In this document: piece by piece, positions 1-6,578 of the stretch
How positions within the stretch are numbered: position 1 is the first letter of the stretch
How the letters are laid out: each line of letters begins with the position of its first letter
Assembly (NCBI GenBank): GCA_002347125.1
Contig: DDXG01000214.1
Span: forward strand, 873-35,657
Length of the DNA stretch: 34,785 nucleotides
Direction: 5' to 3'
DNA from: Phycisphaerales bacterium UBA2266
GTDB lineage: Bacteria > Planctomycetota > Phycisphaerae > Sedimentisphaerales > Anaerobacaceae
The notes under the pieces: generated by a model
What the model was told of the DNA's origin: nothing
The model's database searches: none
Seen by the model: only the letters and a program-made list of their open reading frames with translations
Program-made: the position numbers and the translations under genes

Positions 1-1769
1 ACGTTGTACTGCACCGCCTCCTTCTTGAAGAGGTCCTGCAGCTCCTTGAGCTTGTTGGGGTTCTGCTTCGCCAGATCATTCGCGAGGCTGAAGTCGGCTC
101 GCGTGTCATAGAGCTCCCAGGTGTCGTCTTCAAAGGCAGCCCGGGGCTTGGCGTCCCAGGGAGCCTTGTGGACGGTGCCGGCGAGCCAGCCGTCGTGGTA
201 GATGGCGCGATTGCCGAAGATCTCGAAGTACTGGGTCTGGTGGCGGTCCTTTGCCCGGGCGTCGTTGAAGCTGTAGAGCATGCTCACCCCTTCGATGGGG
301 GTCTGGGCAACGCCGTTCACCGCCTTGGGCTCGGGCAGGCCTGCGGCCTCCAGGACCGTGGGGGCGATGTCGATGACATGGTGCCACTGCGACCGGATCT
401 CTCCCTTGCCCTTGACGCCCTTCGGCCAGTGAATGATCATGCCGTTGCGCGTGCCGCCGTAACTGGACGCGACCTGCTTGGTCCAGGTGAACGGCGTGTC
501 GCCGGCCACGGCCCACCCTGCGGCATAGTGACCGTAGGTCTTCGGCCCGCCGAGTTCGTCGTAGTGCTTCAGGACGTCCTGGACCGTCTCCTCCACACCG
601 TTGAAGTAGGTCATCTCGTTGAACATGCCGTTCATGCCGCCCTCGGCGCTCGCCCCGTTGTCTCCGAGGATGTAGAAGACCAGCGTGTTGTCGAGCTGGC
701 CCATGTCCGCGATCGCGTCGACGAGCCGCCCGACCTCGTAGTCTGTCTGCTCGGCAAAGCCTGCGAAGACCTCCATCTGGCGGGCAAAGAGCTTCTTTTC
801 CTCCGCGCTCAGCCTGTCCCAGTCCTTGATGGCCGCAGGCTTGGGCGCGAGCTTCGTTCCCGCTGGCACGACTCCCATCTTGATCTGGCGGGCAAGCGTC
901 TCTTCCCGCAGCCTGTCCCACCCCTGGTCGAACTTGCCCTTGTACCTGGCGATCCACTCCTTGGCCACCTGGTGCGGCGCGTGGGTTGCGCCCGGCGCAA
1001 AGTAGATGAAGAAGGGCTTGTCCGGCGTCAAGGCCTTGACCGATCGCATCCAGTTGATCGCCTGGTTGGCCATATCGGTCGTGAAGTGGTAGTTCGGGTC
1101 CTTCGGCACCTCTATCTTTGTCATCCCGTCATAGACGGTCGGCGCCCATTGGTTCGTCTCCCCGCCCATGAAGCCGTAGAACTTGTCGAAGCCGTTGCGC
1201 GTCGGCCAGCGATCCGTCGGTCCGGAGGGGCTGACCTCCCAGGCGGCGGTTTCGTGATTCTTGCCGAAATGCGCCGTCGAGTAGCCGTTGTACCGCAGCA
1301 TCATGGCAAGCGGCGCCACGCTCTCGGGACGCTGCCCGGTGTTTCCCGGAAACGCCGTCGAGGTCTCCATGATGGATCCCGTGTTGTTCGTGTGGTGATT
1401 GCGCCCCGTCAGGAGGGCTGCCCGCGTCGGCGAGCTCAGTGCCGTCGTGTGGAACTGGTTGTACTTGAGGCCGCTCTTCGCCAGACGTTCCGCCGTCGGC
1501 ATGTTGATGGGCCCCCCGAAGGCGCCGGGCTGTCCGAACCCCATGTCGTCGATCAGAACAATGAGAACGTTTGGGGCCTGTGCCGGCGCTTTGACCTCGA
1601 ATCTCGGCGGGGGTGTCGCATTCCTAACATCGAGGACGGTGCTGTGCGGGAGCTTCGGCTCCGGGATCGGAAGCGTAGTGCGGTCCAGCGACGTCTGCGC
1701 CGCGGCCGATGCCGCGCAAGCGGCCGACAGGGCAAAACCGATCGTCAGGTTTACGGCATTTCGTTTCAT
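1..1769 (-). CDS. Arylsulfatase, serine type (C-terminus cut by window edge)
   Basis: Sulfatase that would hydrolyse sulfate esters, probably exported. The visible 589 codons begin with a signal peptide (about residues 1-24, ending ASAAAQ). The metal-binding Asp pair sits in VLIDDMGFG (D74-D75), and the maturation motif SSPTRAALLTGR starts at S112. The C/S-x-P-x-R motif therefore has Ser at the residue converted to formylglycine, which is normally done by an anaerobic radical-SAM maturase (anSME); none is visible here. The NVLIVLIDDMGFG...GGPINMPT style matches long arylsulfatases of roughly 750-800 residues, so about a quarter is missing to the left. The ATG at 1769 is preceded by AAAGGAGCAGG. 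It lies 142 bases downstream of the ABM-domain gene and may be cotranscribed with it. The substrate cannot be read from sequence. Confidence 0.93.
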   Translation of the reverse strand, partial: MKRNAVNLTIGFALSAACAASAAAQTSLDRTTLPIPEPKLPHSTVLDVRNATPPPRFEVKAPAQAPNVLIVLIDDMGFGQPGAFGGPINMPTAERLAKSGLKYNQFHTTALSSPTRAALLTGRNHHTNNTGSIMETSTAFPGNTGQRPESVAPLAMMLRYNGYSTAHFGKNHETAAWEVSPSGPTDRWPTRNGFDKFYGFMGGETNQWAPTVYDGMTKIEVPKDPNYHFTTDMANQAINWMRSVKALTPDKPFFIYFAPGATHAPHQVAKEWIARYKGKFDQGWDRLREETLARQIKMGVVPAGTKLAPKPAAIKDWDRLSAEEKKLFARQMEVFAGFAEQTDYEVGRLVDAIADMGQLDNTLVFYILGDNGASAEGGMNGMFNEMTYFNGVEETVQDVLKHYDELGGPKTYGHYAAGWAVAGDTPFTWTKQVASSYGGTRNGMIIHWPKGVKGKGEIRSQWHHVIDIAPTVLEAAGLPEPKAVNGVAQTPIEGVSMLYSFNDARAKDRHQTQYFEIFGNRAIYHDGWLAGTVHKAPWDAKPRAAFEDDTWELYDTRADFSLANDLAKQNPNKLKELQDLFKKEAVQYN

Positions 1770-1911
1770 GTCCCTGCTCCTTTTTTAATTGTCATTGCTT
1801 CTTGCCTCTTCCAACCGGACCTGTTCGACGACCGAGGACGTCGAGGCAGTCCCGGTGAAGGAAGACGATGGGACCCTGTGACGCCATTGCGCTGAATCCG
1901 TTGCACCGGTG

Positions 1912-2235
1912 TCAGGCCTCCGTCCTCATGCGTTTCAGGTTCTCGATCCCCTCCCAAGGCGTGTCGCTGCCCATCCGGATCCGCGTCGATTCCCCGAGCA
2001 GGTCGATGGCCCCGAGCAGCGCGCTGCCGCTGCCGGACTTCATGTAACTCTCGAGACTTGCCTGCCTGTCCCAGTCACAGGAAAGGACATAGACGTCGCC
2101 CAAAGCTGTGGCGGGGGCAACGCAGCAGTCCCGGCAACCATTCTCCTTGCGCATCGTGGGAAGGAGCGCCTGCAGAGTCTGGTAAAGCTCGTTGACTTTG
2201 CCGGACCTGGCCCTGACTTCAATGGTCAGTGTCAT
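1912..2235 (-). CDS. Antibiotic biosynthesis monooxygenase (ABM) domain protein
   Basis: A 107-residue cytoplasmic protein. It opens MTLTIEVRARSGK, followed by a helix ending TMRKENGC and strands VYVLSCDWD and SLESYMKS. This is the ferredoxin-like alpha/beta pattern of ABM (YgiN/quinol monooxygenase-like) dimers. It is unusually rich in cysteine at the turn (GCRDCCVAP), where most relatives have a single Gly-Cys, so a thiol-dependent role is possible but unproven. I chose the ATG at 2235 because AAAGGGGG lies just upstream; longer in-frame starts lack a ribosome site and would add sequence foreign to the fold. It lies between the sigma-54 activator and the sulfatase on the same strand, behind a predicted sigma-54 promoter, and is probably the first gene controlled by that activator. 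Confidence 0.8.
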   Translation of the reverse strand: MTLTIEVRARSGKVNELYQTLQALLPTMRKENGCRDCCVAPATALGDVYVLSCDWDRQASLESYMKSGSGSALLGAIDLLGESTRIRMGSDTPWEGIENLKRMRTEA

Positions 2236-2353
2236 GATACCCCCTTTGCTCTTTCGCATTTCGATGGGCATCGCTGCGCGAACGTCAGATAAATTTAACT
2301 CTAATCTGAGCGAGAAAAAAGGAACGAAACGATCCTTCACAGGCTTCAGACAA

Positions 2354-2370
2354 TCCAAGAAACGTTCCAA
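2354..2370 (-). promoter_or_regulatory. Predicted sigma-54 (-24/-12) promoter for ABM gene and sulfatase
   Basis: On the minus strand the sequence is TTGGAACGTTTCTTGGA, against the sigma-54 consensus TTGGCACG-N4-TTGCW. The -24 GG, the ACG and the -12 TTG match, and spacing is exact. The mismatches are A for C after the -24 GG and G for C in the -12 GC, the second being a conserved position. Transcription would start near 2343, about 108 bases before the ABM start. The adjacent activator and the upstream inverted repeat raise the likelihood. Confidence 0.5.
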
Positions 2371-2460
2371 GCGAAAGGAATTCAAGATTTAATTAAGTAA
2401 CCGATTATACGAGTATATTTTGATAACTGAACTGTAGTAAATCACCTATCCGGCGAAATA

Positions 2461-2496
2461 CCCTCAACATGTTGCGTGCCCGCAATATATTGAGGG
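2461..2496. promoter_or_regulatory. 36-bp inverted repeat, likely activator binding site (UAS)
   Basis: The left arm CCCTCAACATGTTGCG (2461-2476) and the right arm CGCAATATATTGAGGG (2481-2496) are inverted copies matching at 14 of 16 positions around a TGCC spacer. Each arm also contains its own 10-bp palindrome (CAACATGTTG, CAATATATTG). The element lies about 118-153 bases upstream of the predicted start of transcription, the usual distance for a sigma-54 enhancer. A related half-site lies at 4926-4941. It lacks a T-tract, so it is a poor terminator candidate. Confidence 0.6.
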
Positions 2497-2590
2497 TTAC
2501 GAACTGATCTATGGGAACCCCGACCAAGGGGGGGCCGGGCACGGATTGTCTGAATCTGCTGCGTGGATGCGGATAGACTTGATCGCCAGT

Positions 2591-3667
2591 TCAGGGACGC
2601 CGGATGCCCAGTTTTTTGATCCGGAAACGCAGGGTGCTCGGGTGGAGATTGAGAATCGCGGCCGCGCCTTTCGGTCCCTCGATTCTCCAGCCTGTCTCCT
2701 TAAGGACCCGCTCGATGTGATCCCGCTCCATGGCAGCGAGGTCTTTCAGGGACGATCCTGCCTCTGCGATCCTGCGCAGGGGCTCGAGTTGATCCGCAAG
2801 CTGCAGCACCGCGCCTTCGGTCGTGATCACGGCCCGTTCGATGACGTGTTCGAGCTCCCTCACGTTGCCGGGCCAGTGGTAAGCCTGCAGGCTCTTCATG
2901 GCACCCTTCGGAATGGTCTCGATCCGCCGCCCGATCTTGCGCGAATATCTGTCCACGAAAAACCCGACGAGCTCCGGGATGTCTTCCGCCCGCTTCCGCA
3001 GAGGCGGCAGTGTGACGGGAAAGACGTTGAGCCTGTAAAAAAGGTCCTCGCGGAACCGCCCCGCGCGGACCTCTTCCTTGAGGTCGCGGCTCGTCGAGGC
3101 GATCACCCTCACATCCACCCTGACCGTCCTGGCGCTTCCCAGCCTCTCGAACTCGCCGTCCTGGAGCACCCGAAGGAGCTTCGATTGCAGCTCCAACGGC
3201 AACTCGCCGATCTCGTCGAGGAAGATCGTCCCGCCGTCGGCGGCCTCGAAGCGTCCCGCCTGCCTGGCGTGGGCTCCCGTGAAGGCCCCTTTCTCCCGCC
3301 CGAAGAGCTCGCTCTCGATGAGGTTGGCCGGCAAAGCCGCGCAGTTCACCGTGATCATCGGCCGATCGCTGCGGCGGCTGAGATCATGGATCGCAGTTGC
3401 CACCATTCCCTTCCCCGTACCGGTCTCGCCGAGGATGAGGGCTGTAGCGTCCGTGGGGGCCACCTGCCCGACCCGGAACAGGACATAGTTCAGAGCGTCG
3501 CTGCTGCCCACGATCTTCTCGAAACCCAGCCCCTGACTCAACTCCTCGCGCAGGTTGATGTTCTCTTTTTCCAGCTGCAGCTTCAGTCGCTCGATCTCCT
3601 CGAGCTGTTCCCGGAGCCGGGCCTCCATCTCCTTGCGCTCGGTGATGTCCTTGCCGAAAACGGACAC
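2591..3667 (-). CDS. Sigma-54 activator, AAA+ and DNA-binding part (downstream of in-frame TAG)
   Basis: This is the C-terminal half of an NtrC/FhlA-type enhancer-binding protein. It reads the end of a PAS domain (FGKDITERKE), a coiled-coil linker (about 10-45), and the AAA+ domain with Walker A GETGTGKG near residue 80, the sigma-54-contacting GAFTGA loop near 130, and Walker B TIFLDEIG. It ends with a Fis-type helix-turn-helix (GAAAILNLHPSTLRFRIKKLGI). It is in the same frame as the sensor half at 3740-4930, with only one TAG (3740-3742) between them. GTG at 3667 has GGGGAGG 8 bases upstream, so it could be translated separately and act without its sensor. It is otherwise intact, with no frameshift. 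It probably controls the adjacent ABM and sulfatase genes. Confidence 0.85.
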   Translation of the reverse strand: MSVFGKDITERKEMEARLREQLEEIERLKLQLEKENINLREELSQGLGFEKIVGSSDALNYVLFRVGQVAPTDATALILGETGTGKGMVATAIHDLSRRSDRPMITVNCAALPANLIESELFGREKGAFTGAHARQAGRFEAADGGTIFLDEIGELPLELQSKLLRVLQDGEFERLGSARTVRVDVRVIASTSRDLKEEVRAGRFREDLFYRLNVFPVTLPPLRKRAEDIPELVGFFVDRYSRKIGRRIETIPKGAMKSLQAYHWPGNVRELEHVIERAVITTEGAVLQLADQLEPLRRIAEAGSSLKDLAAMERDHIERVLKETGWRIEGPKGAAAILNLHPSTLRFRIKKLGIRRP

Positions 3668-3739
3668 CCCGAAGACCTCCCCTTCGCGCTCGAGCCGGTT
3701 GAGATTCAGCAGCAGTGTCCGGGTCCCCGCGTAAACCCC

Positions 3740-3742
3740 CTA
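3740..3742 (-). other. In-frame amber (TAG) codon splitting the sigma-54 activator
   Basis: The frame runs ...GSYTTE, TAG, GVYAGTRTLLLNLNRLE..., and the second PAS domain continues without a shift on both sides. TAG is codon 397 counted from TTG 4930. A single base change from a sense codon (for example TAC or CAG) would restore a 779-residue protein. It may be a real mutation, a sequencing error, a readthrough codon, or a split that created two proteins. Confidence 0.9.
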
Positions 3743-4930
3743 CTCCGTTGTGTACGACCCTTCCTCCAGGGCCCTTCGGTAGAACGCATGCCACGCCTGG
3801 ACGAACTTGTCGGCCGGGAAGAGATCCTCCGGGCGCATGCCGGGCTCGATGCGCATGCTTCGCTGATTGAGGAAGTATTCGGACAGGCCGCTGTTGAATG
3901 TGAGGAGTCCGAAACGCTCCGAATCGACGGACCAGATCATGTCCGACGTGCTGTCGATCAATGCAGTGAGCAACGCCCGGGACTCGGTAAGCTGCAGCTC
4001 CATCAGTTTGCGTTGGGTGATGTCGATGGAGACCCCCATGATGCTGCCCTTTTTCCCTGCGGAACCGGCGGATAGACGACCCCGCGAGGCAATCCAGCGA
4101 AAATTCCCCGGGGTCGCCTCGACGCGATATTCGACGATGAGATCCTCGCCCGATGTGCCCTTTTCCATGCCCTCGCGAATCCGCTCGCGATCCGCGGGAT
4201 GCACGCGGTCTAGAAACCGCTCCAGGGTCAGCTTCTCACCCGGTGCAAGCCCGTAGAACTCGCGGCCCCTTTCGGTCACCCAGATCACACCCTGGTCCGG
4301 ATCCAGCTCCCACAGGCGCGCCTCCGCGGAGGACGCGGCAAGACTCAGACGCTCTTCGCTTTCACGCAGGGCTTCCTCCGCGTTCCTTCGCTCCAGGGCA
4401 TTGACGAAGATTTCGCCCAGAAGCCTCAGCCGCGGGATGAATTCCTCCGGCCAGACACGCTCGCGCGTAACGGAATTGATTGCGATGACGTGATCCACAG
4501 CTTCGCCGGTGAGGATGGGGATGGTCAGGTTCGATCGAATCCCCCACTCGATCCAGGTTTTCTTGTCCACGTCCGTCTCGGGAGGCATGTCTTCGATCCT
4601 GGTGTATGCGACCGTCTCCCGCTTCTCCACGAGCTTTTCATACGCCCACGGGTGGATCGCCCTCGGCAGCTCAACGCCCGTAGGCACAGGCGGAACATGC
4701 TCCGAATACGCGGCGTGCGTGATGATCCATGAGGTCTTTCCGGGCAGCGTCCCAAGCAGCGCGCAGCGGTCGACCTGGAAGAACTGCAGAACCTCTATCA
4801 AGGCCTTCTCGATCTCCCCGTCAAGCCGACCGGATGATACGTTGATAAACCGGGCAGAGACACCCGACAGCAGGCGCTCGAAGCGAAGGAGGTCTTCCAG
4901 GGCGCTTATAGGCATGGCATGATCCGCCAA
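3740..4930 (-). CDS. Sigma-54 activator, GAF-PAS-PAS sensor part (upstream of in-frame TAG)
   Basis: Cytoplasmic sensory half of the activator. Residues about 30-190 form a GAF domain (EIEKALIEVLQFFQVDRCALLGT ... NLTIPI). A linker helix (NALERRNAEEALRESEERL) leads into PAS 1 (about 200-320, ending GVSIDITQRKLMELQ). PAS 2 (from about 325, LIDSTSDMIWSVDS) is truncated at GSYTTE by a TAG. The ligand is unknown; CRALLG and the hydrophobic GAF core suggest a small-molecule sensor. The start is uncertain: TTG 4930 has no ribosome site and lies inside a palindrome, while ATG 4915 in the same frame has GGCGGA upstream and would shorten the protein by five residues. Domain order is typical of Desulfobacterota enhancer-binding proteins (impression only). 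Confidence 0.8.
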   Translation of the reverse strand: MADHAMPISALEDLLRFERLLSGVSARFINVSSGRLDGEIEKALIEVLQFFQVDRCALLGTLPGKTSWIITHAAYSEHVPPVPTGVELPRAIHPWAYEKLVEKRETVAYTRIEDMPPETDVDKKTWIEWGIRSNLTIPILTGEAVDHVIAINSVTRERVWPEEFIPRLRLLGEIFVNALERRNAEEALRESEERLSLAASSAEARLWELDPDQGVIWVTERGREFYGLAPGEKLTLERFLDRVHPADRERIREGMEKGTSGEDLIVEYRVEATPGNFRWIASRGRLSAGSAGKKGSIMGVSIDITQRKLMELQLTESRALLTALIDSTSDMIWSVDSERFGLLTFNSGLSEYFLNQRSMRIEPGMRPEDLFPADKFVQAWHAFYRRALEEGSYTTE

Positions 4931-4941
4931 TATCTTGAGGG
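4926..4941. promoter_or_regulatory. Half-site related to the 2461-2496 inverted repeat, at the activator start
   Basis: GCCAATATCTTGAGGG matches the right arm of the 2461-2496 repeat at 13 of 16 positions, including CAATAT and TTGAGGG. It covers the possible TTG start codon and lies 11 bases upstream of the ATG at 4915. Binding here would allow the activator to regulate its own synthesis. A further CCCTCA...TGAGGG pair occurs at 5057-5074. Confidence 0.45.
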
Positions 4942-5092
4942 TTGACCGTGCAGGGGTTCAATCCACGTCGGTCGTTGAAAGCATCATATATTTGGCATCT
5001 TGGCGACGTTCCATCGTAATCGATTATTCATCGGAAGGCAAGAAATACAGAAAGTGCCCTCAACGGGCTGAGGGTCGTTGGTTTGACATCAA

Positions 5093-5127
5093 CAAAAAAG
5101 CCGCCTCGCAATGTTGCGAAACGGCTC
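5093..5127 (-). terminator. Rho-independent terminator of tRNA-Lys
   Basis: On the minus strand AGCCGTTTCGCAA (5126-5114) pairs along all 13 positions, two of them G-T, with the strand ending GGCGGCT around a 3-base loop (centre near 5112). Six T follow (5099-5094). It begins about 10 bases after the tRNA CCA end, the expected place. Confidence 0.85.
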
Positions 5128-5135
5128 TCTTGTCT

Positions 5136-5211
<76 letters not shown>

Positions 5212-5225
5212 GGTAAAAGCGCGGT

Positions 5226-5254
5226 AGTCTAGCGTAGCGGGCGGGCTGCTGCAA
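5226..5254 (-). promoter_or_regulatory. Predicted sigma-70 promoter of tRNA-Lys
   Basis: On the minus strand TTGCAG (5254-5249) and TAGACT (5231-5226) are separated by 17 bases. Transcription would begin about 8 bases before the tRNA 5' end at 5211, the normal geometry for a tRNA promoter. Confidence 0.55.
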
Positions 5255-5350
5255 GGGGGCAAGGGCAAAATTTCGGGAGATTTGTCGGGGCGCGGGGCGT
5301 ATCACGTTTTGTCCGTGGCGTCAGTTGTTCGCGTGCGCCAGGCGTTCACG

Positions 5351-5425
5351 GTAGGGGGGCAGCCACGGGGGGCTACCCCTACGAAGGACGTCAGGTGTCT
5401 ATTACACGGGCAGGATACCCATCCC
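5351..5425. repeat. GC-rich palindrome plus degenerate copy of the gene-end repeat
   Basis: GTAGGGG (5351-5357) and CCCCTAC (5376-5382) are inverted, with inner AGCC/GGCT arms, forming an imperfect hairpin. About 25 bases further on, CAGGATACCCATCCCACGT resembles (15 of 19) the repeat found at 15431-15474. The 296-base gap between the tRNA and the next gene otherwise holds only a weak promoter-like pair (TTGATT, 16 bases, TCATAC near 5450-5477) and no credible gene. Confidence 0.5.
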
Positions 5426-5507
5426 ACGTCTGAGGGTGTGTTTTTGGCCTTGATTGTGGCCGAGCGGGCGGTCATACTTGGACAAGGGGCGTTCATGGAG
5501 GCCAGAT

Positions 5508-6497
5508 ATGGCTTGGACAAGACGATTTGGGGCAACGGTGGCGGTTCTGGCGGCCCTGGCGACGGCGAGCGGGGCATTTGCGTTGGGGCCGGGGGCCATC
5601 GGCGGGCAGCGGTATCGGGTGCTGATCTCCACCGACCTGGGCGGCAGCGATGAGGACGACATCCAATCCATGGTCCACTACCTGATATACAGCGACCTGT
5701 TCGACACCGAGGGGCTGGTTTCGTCGCCGCCGGGCAAGGGCCGGGCCGGGGATATCCTCAAGGTGGTGGATGCCTACGAACGGGATTATCCCACACTCAA
5801 CCGGGCAAGCCGCCGCTATCCAGGCCCCGGGGCACTGCGGGCGATGGTCAGGCAGGGGGCGACTGAGCCGGCCCCGGATCGGGGGTACTCGCAGACGACC
5901 GAAGGCTCCGAGTGGATCGTTCGCTGCGCCGGGCAGCCGGATGAGCGGCCGCTGTATGTGCTGGTGTGGGGTTCGATCACGGACGTGGCGCAGGCACTGC
6001 ACGATGCGCCGGGCATCAAGGACAAGATACGGGTGTACTTCATCGCTTCGTGGAACCAGCGAAATGATGAGGCGGCGTTCGCATATATTGACCGCGAGCA
6101 CCCCGATATGTGGCTGATCCACTGCAATACGACCTTTCGCGGATGGTACGTCGGGGGCGAGCAGGGGAACAACTTGGGCAATCGGACCTTTGTCAACGAG
6201 CATGTGAATGGCCATGGGGTACTGGGGGATTTCTTCGCGCCGCTCAAGGGCGGCAGTATCAAGATGGGCGATACACCGTCCGTGGCGTTCCTGTTGCGAG
6301 GTACGCCGGATGACCCGACGCAGGAAAGCTGGGGCGGGCGGTTCGTTCGCAGGGCCGGGCGGGCGCAATGGTGCGTGGATGACCCGCACCCGGACGCAGC
6401 CGAGGGGCAGTACGCCGGGGCGAAGACGGTCAATCAGTGGCGGGCGGACTACTTGCGGGACTGGGCCGCGCGGATGAAACGGTTGAAGGCCGACTGA
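5508..6497 (+). CDS. Secreted DUF1593 / nucleoside-hydrolase-like protein
   Basis: A 329-residue exported protein. The signal peptide (about 1-25, ending SGAFA) is followed by RYRVLISTDLGGSDEDDIQSMVHYL, which resembles the N-terminal Asp cluster (DxGxDD) by which inosine-uridine nucleoside hydrolases hold calcium. The layout fits the DUF1593 (cellulose-binding Sde182 nucleoside-hydrolase-like) family, with WIVRCAG...PLYVLVWGSITDVAQAL and WLIHCNTTFRGWY. Family members are found near polysaccharide-degrading genes, and the true substrate is unknown. I chose the ATG at 5508 because GGAGG lies 7 bases upstream and the signal peptide then starts cleanly. It is the first gene of a five-gene plus-strand cluster and is followed after 81 bases by a glycoside hydrolase. 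Confidence 0.8.
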   Translation: MAWTRRFGATVAVLAALATASGAFALGPGAIGGQRYRVLISTDLGGSDEDDIQSMVHYLIYSDLFDTEGLVSSPPGKGRAGDILKVVDAYERDYPTLNRASRRYPGPGALRAMVRQGATEPAPDRGYSQTTEGSEWIVRCAGQPDERPLYVLVWGSITDVAQALHDAPGIKDKIRVYFIASWNQRNDEAAFAYIDREHPDMWLIHCNTTFRGWYVGGEQGNNLGNRTFVNEHVNGHGVLGDFFAPLKGGSIKMGDTPSVAFLLRGTPDDPTQESWGGRFVRRAGRAQWCVDDPHPDAAEGQYAGAKTVNQWRADYLRDWAARMKRLKAD

Positions 6498-6578
6498 GGG
6501 CAGGGCAAACGCAAAGTGTAAGGGGCGAAGTACGAGATTGTTGTAGCCGCTGGGCGGCGATGTCTTACGGAGTCCGTC

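Larger units (their letters stand above)
2236..2590. other. Non-coding regulatory gap, 355 bases
   Basis: The stretch between the activator stop and the ABM gene holds no convincing coding sequence and is clearly more AT-rich than its surroundings (about 2385-2460). It contains the predicted sigma-54 promoter and the inverted repeat listed separately. I see nothing else in it. Confidence 0.7.

Noticed and set aside
168..1895. Long plus-strand open frame opposite the sulfatase
   Set aside because: The minus strand carries an unmistakable sulfatase motif; this frame is a shadow in GC-rich DNA.
2546..4075. Long plus-strand open frame opposite the sigma-54 activator
   Set aside because: It is opposite a gene with clear AAA+ motifs, has proline- and arginine-rich low-complexity translation, and lacks any recognised domain or ribosome site.
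4930..4930. TTG 4930 as certain start of the activator
   Set aside because: It has no ribosome site and overlaps the palindromic half-site; ATG 4915 is at least as likely, so the start is left open.
5282..5653. Open frame of 123 codons after the tRNA
   Set aside because: It consists of intergenic repeat sequence and then overlaps the signal-peptide region of the DUF1593 gene in the wrong frame.
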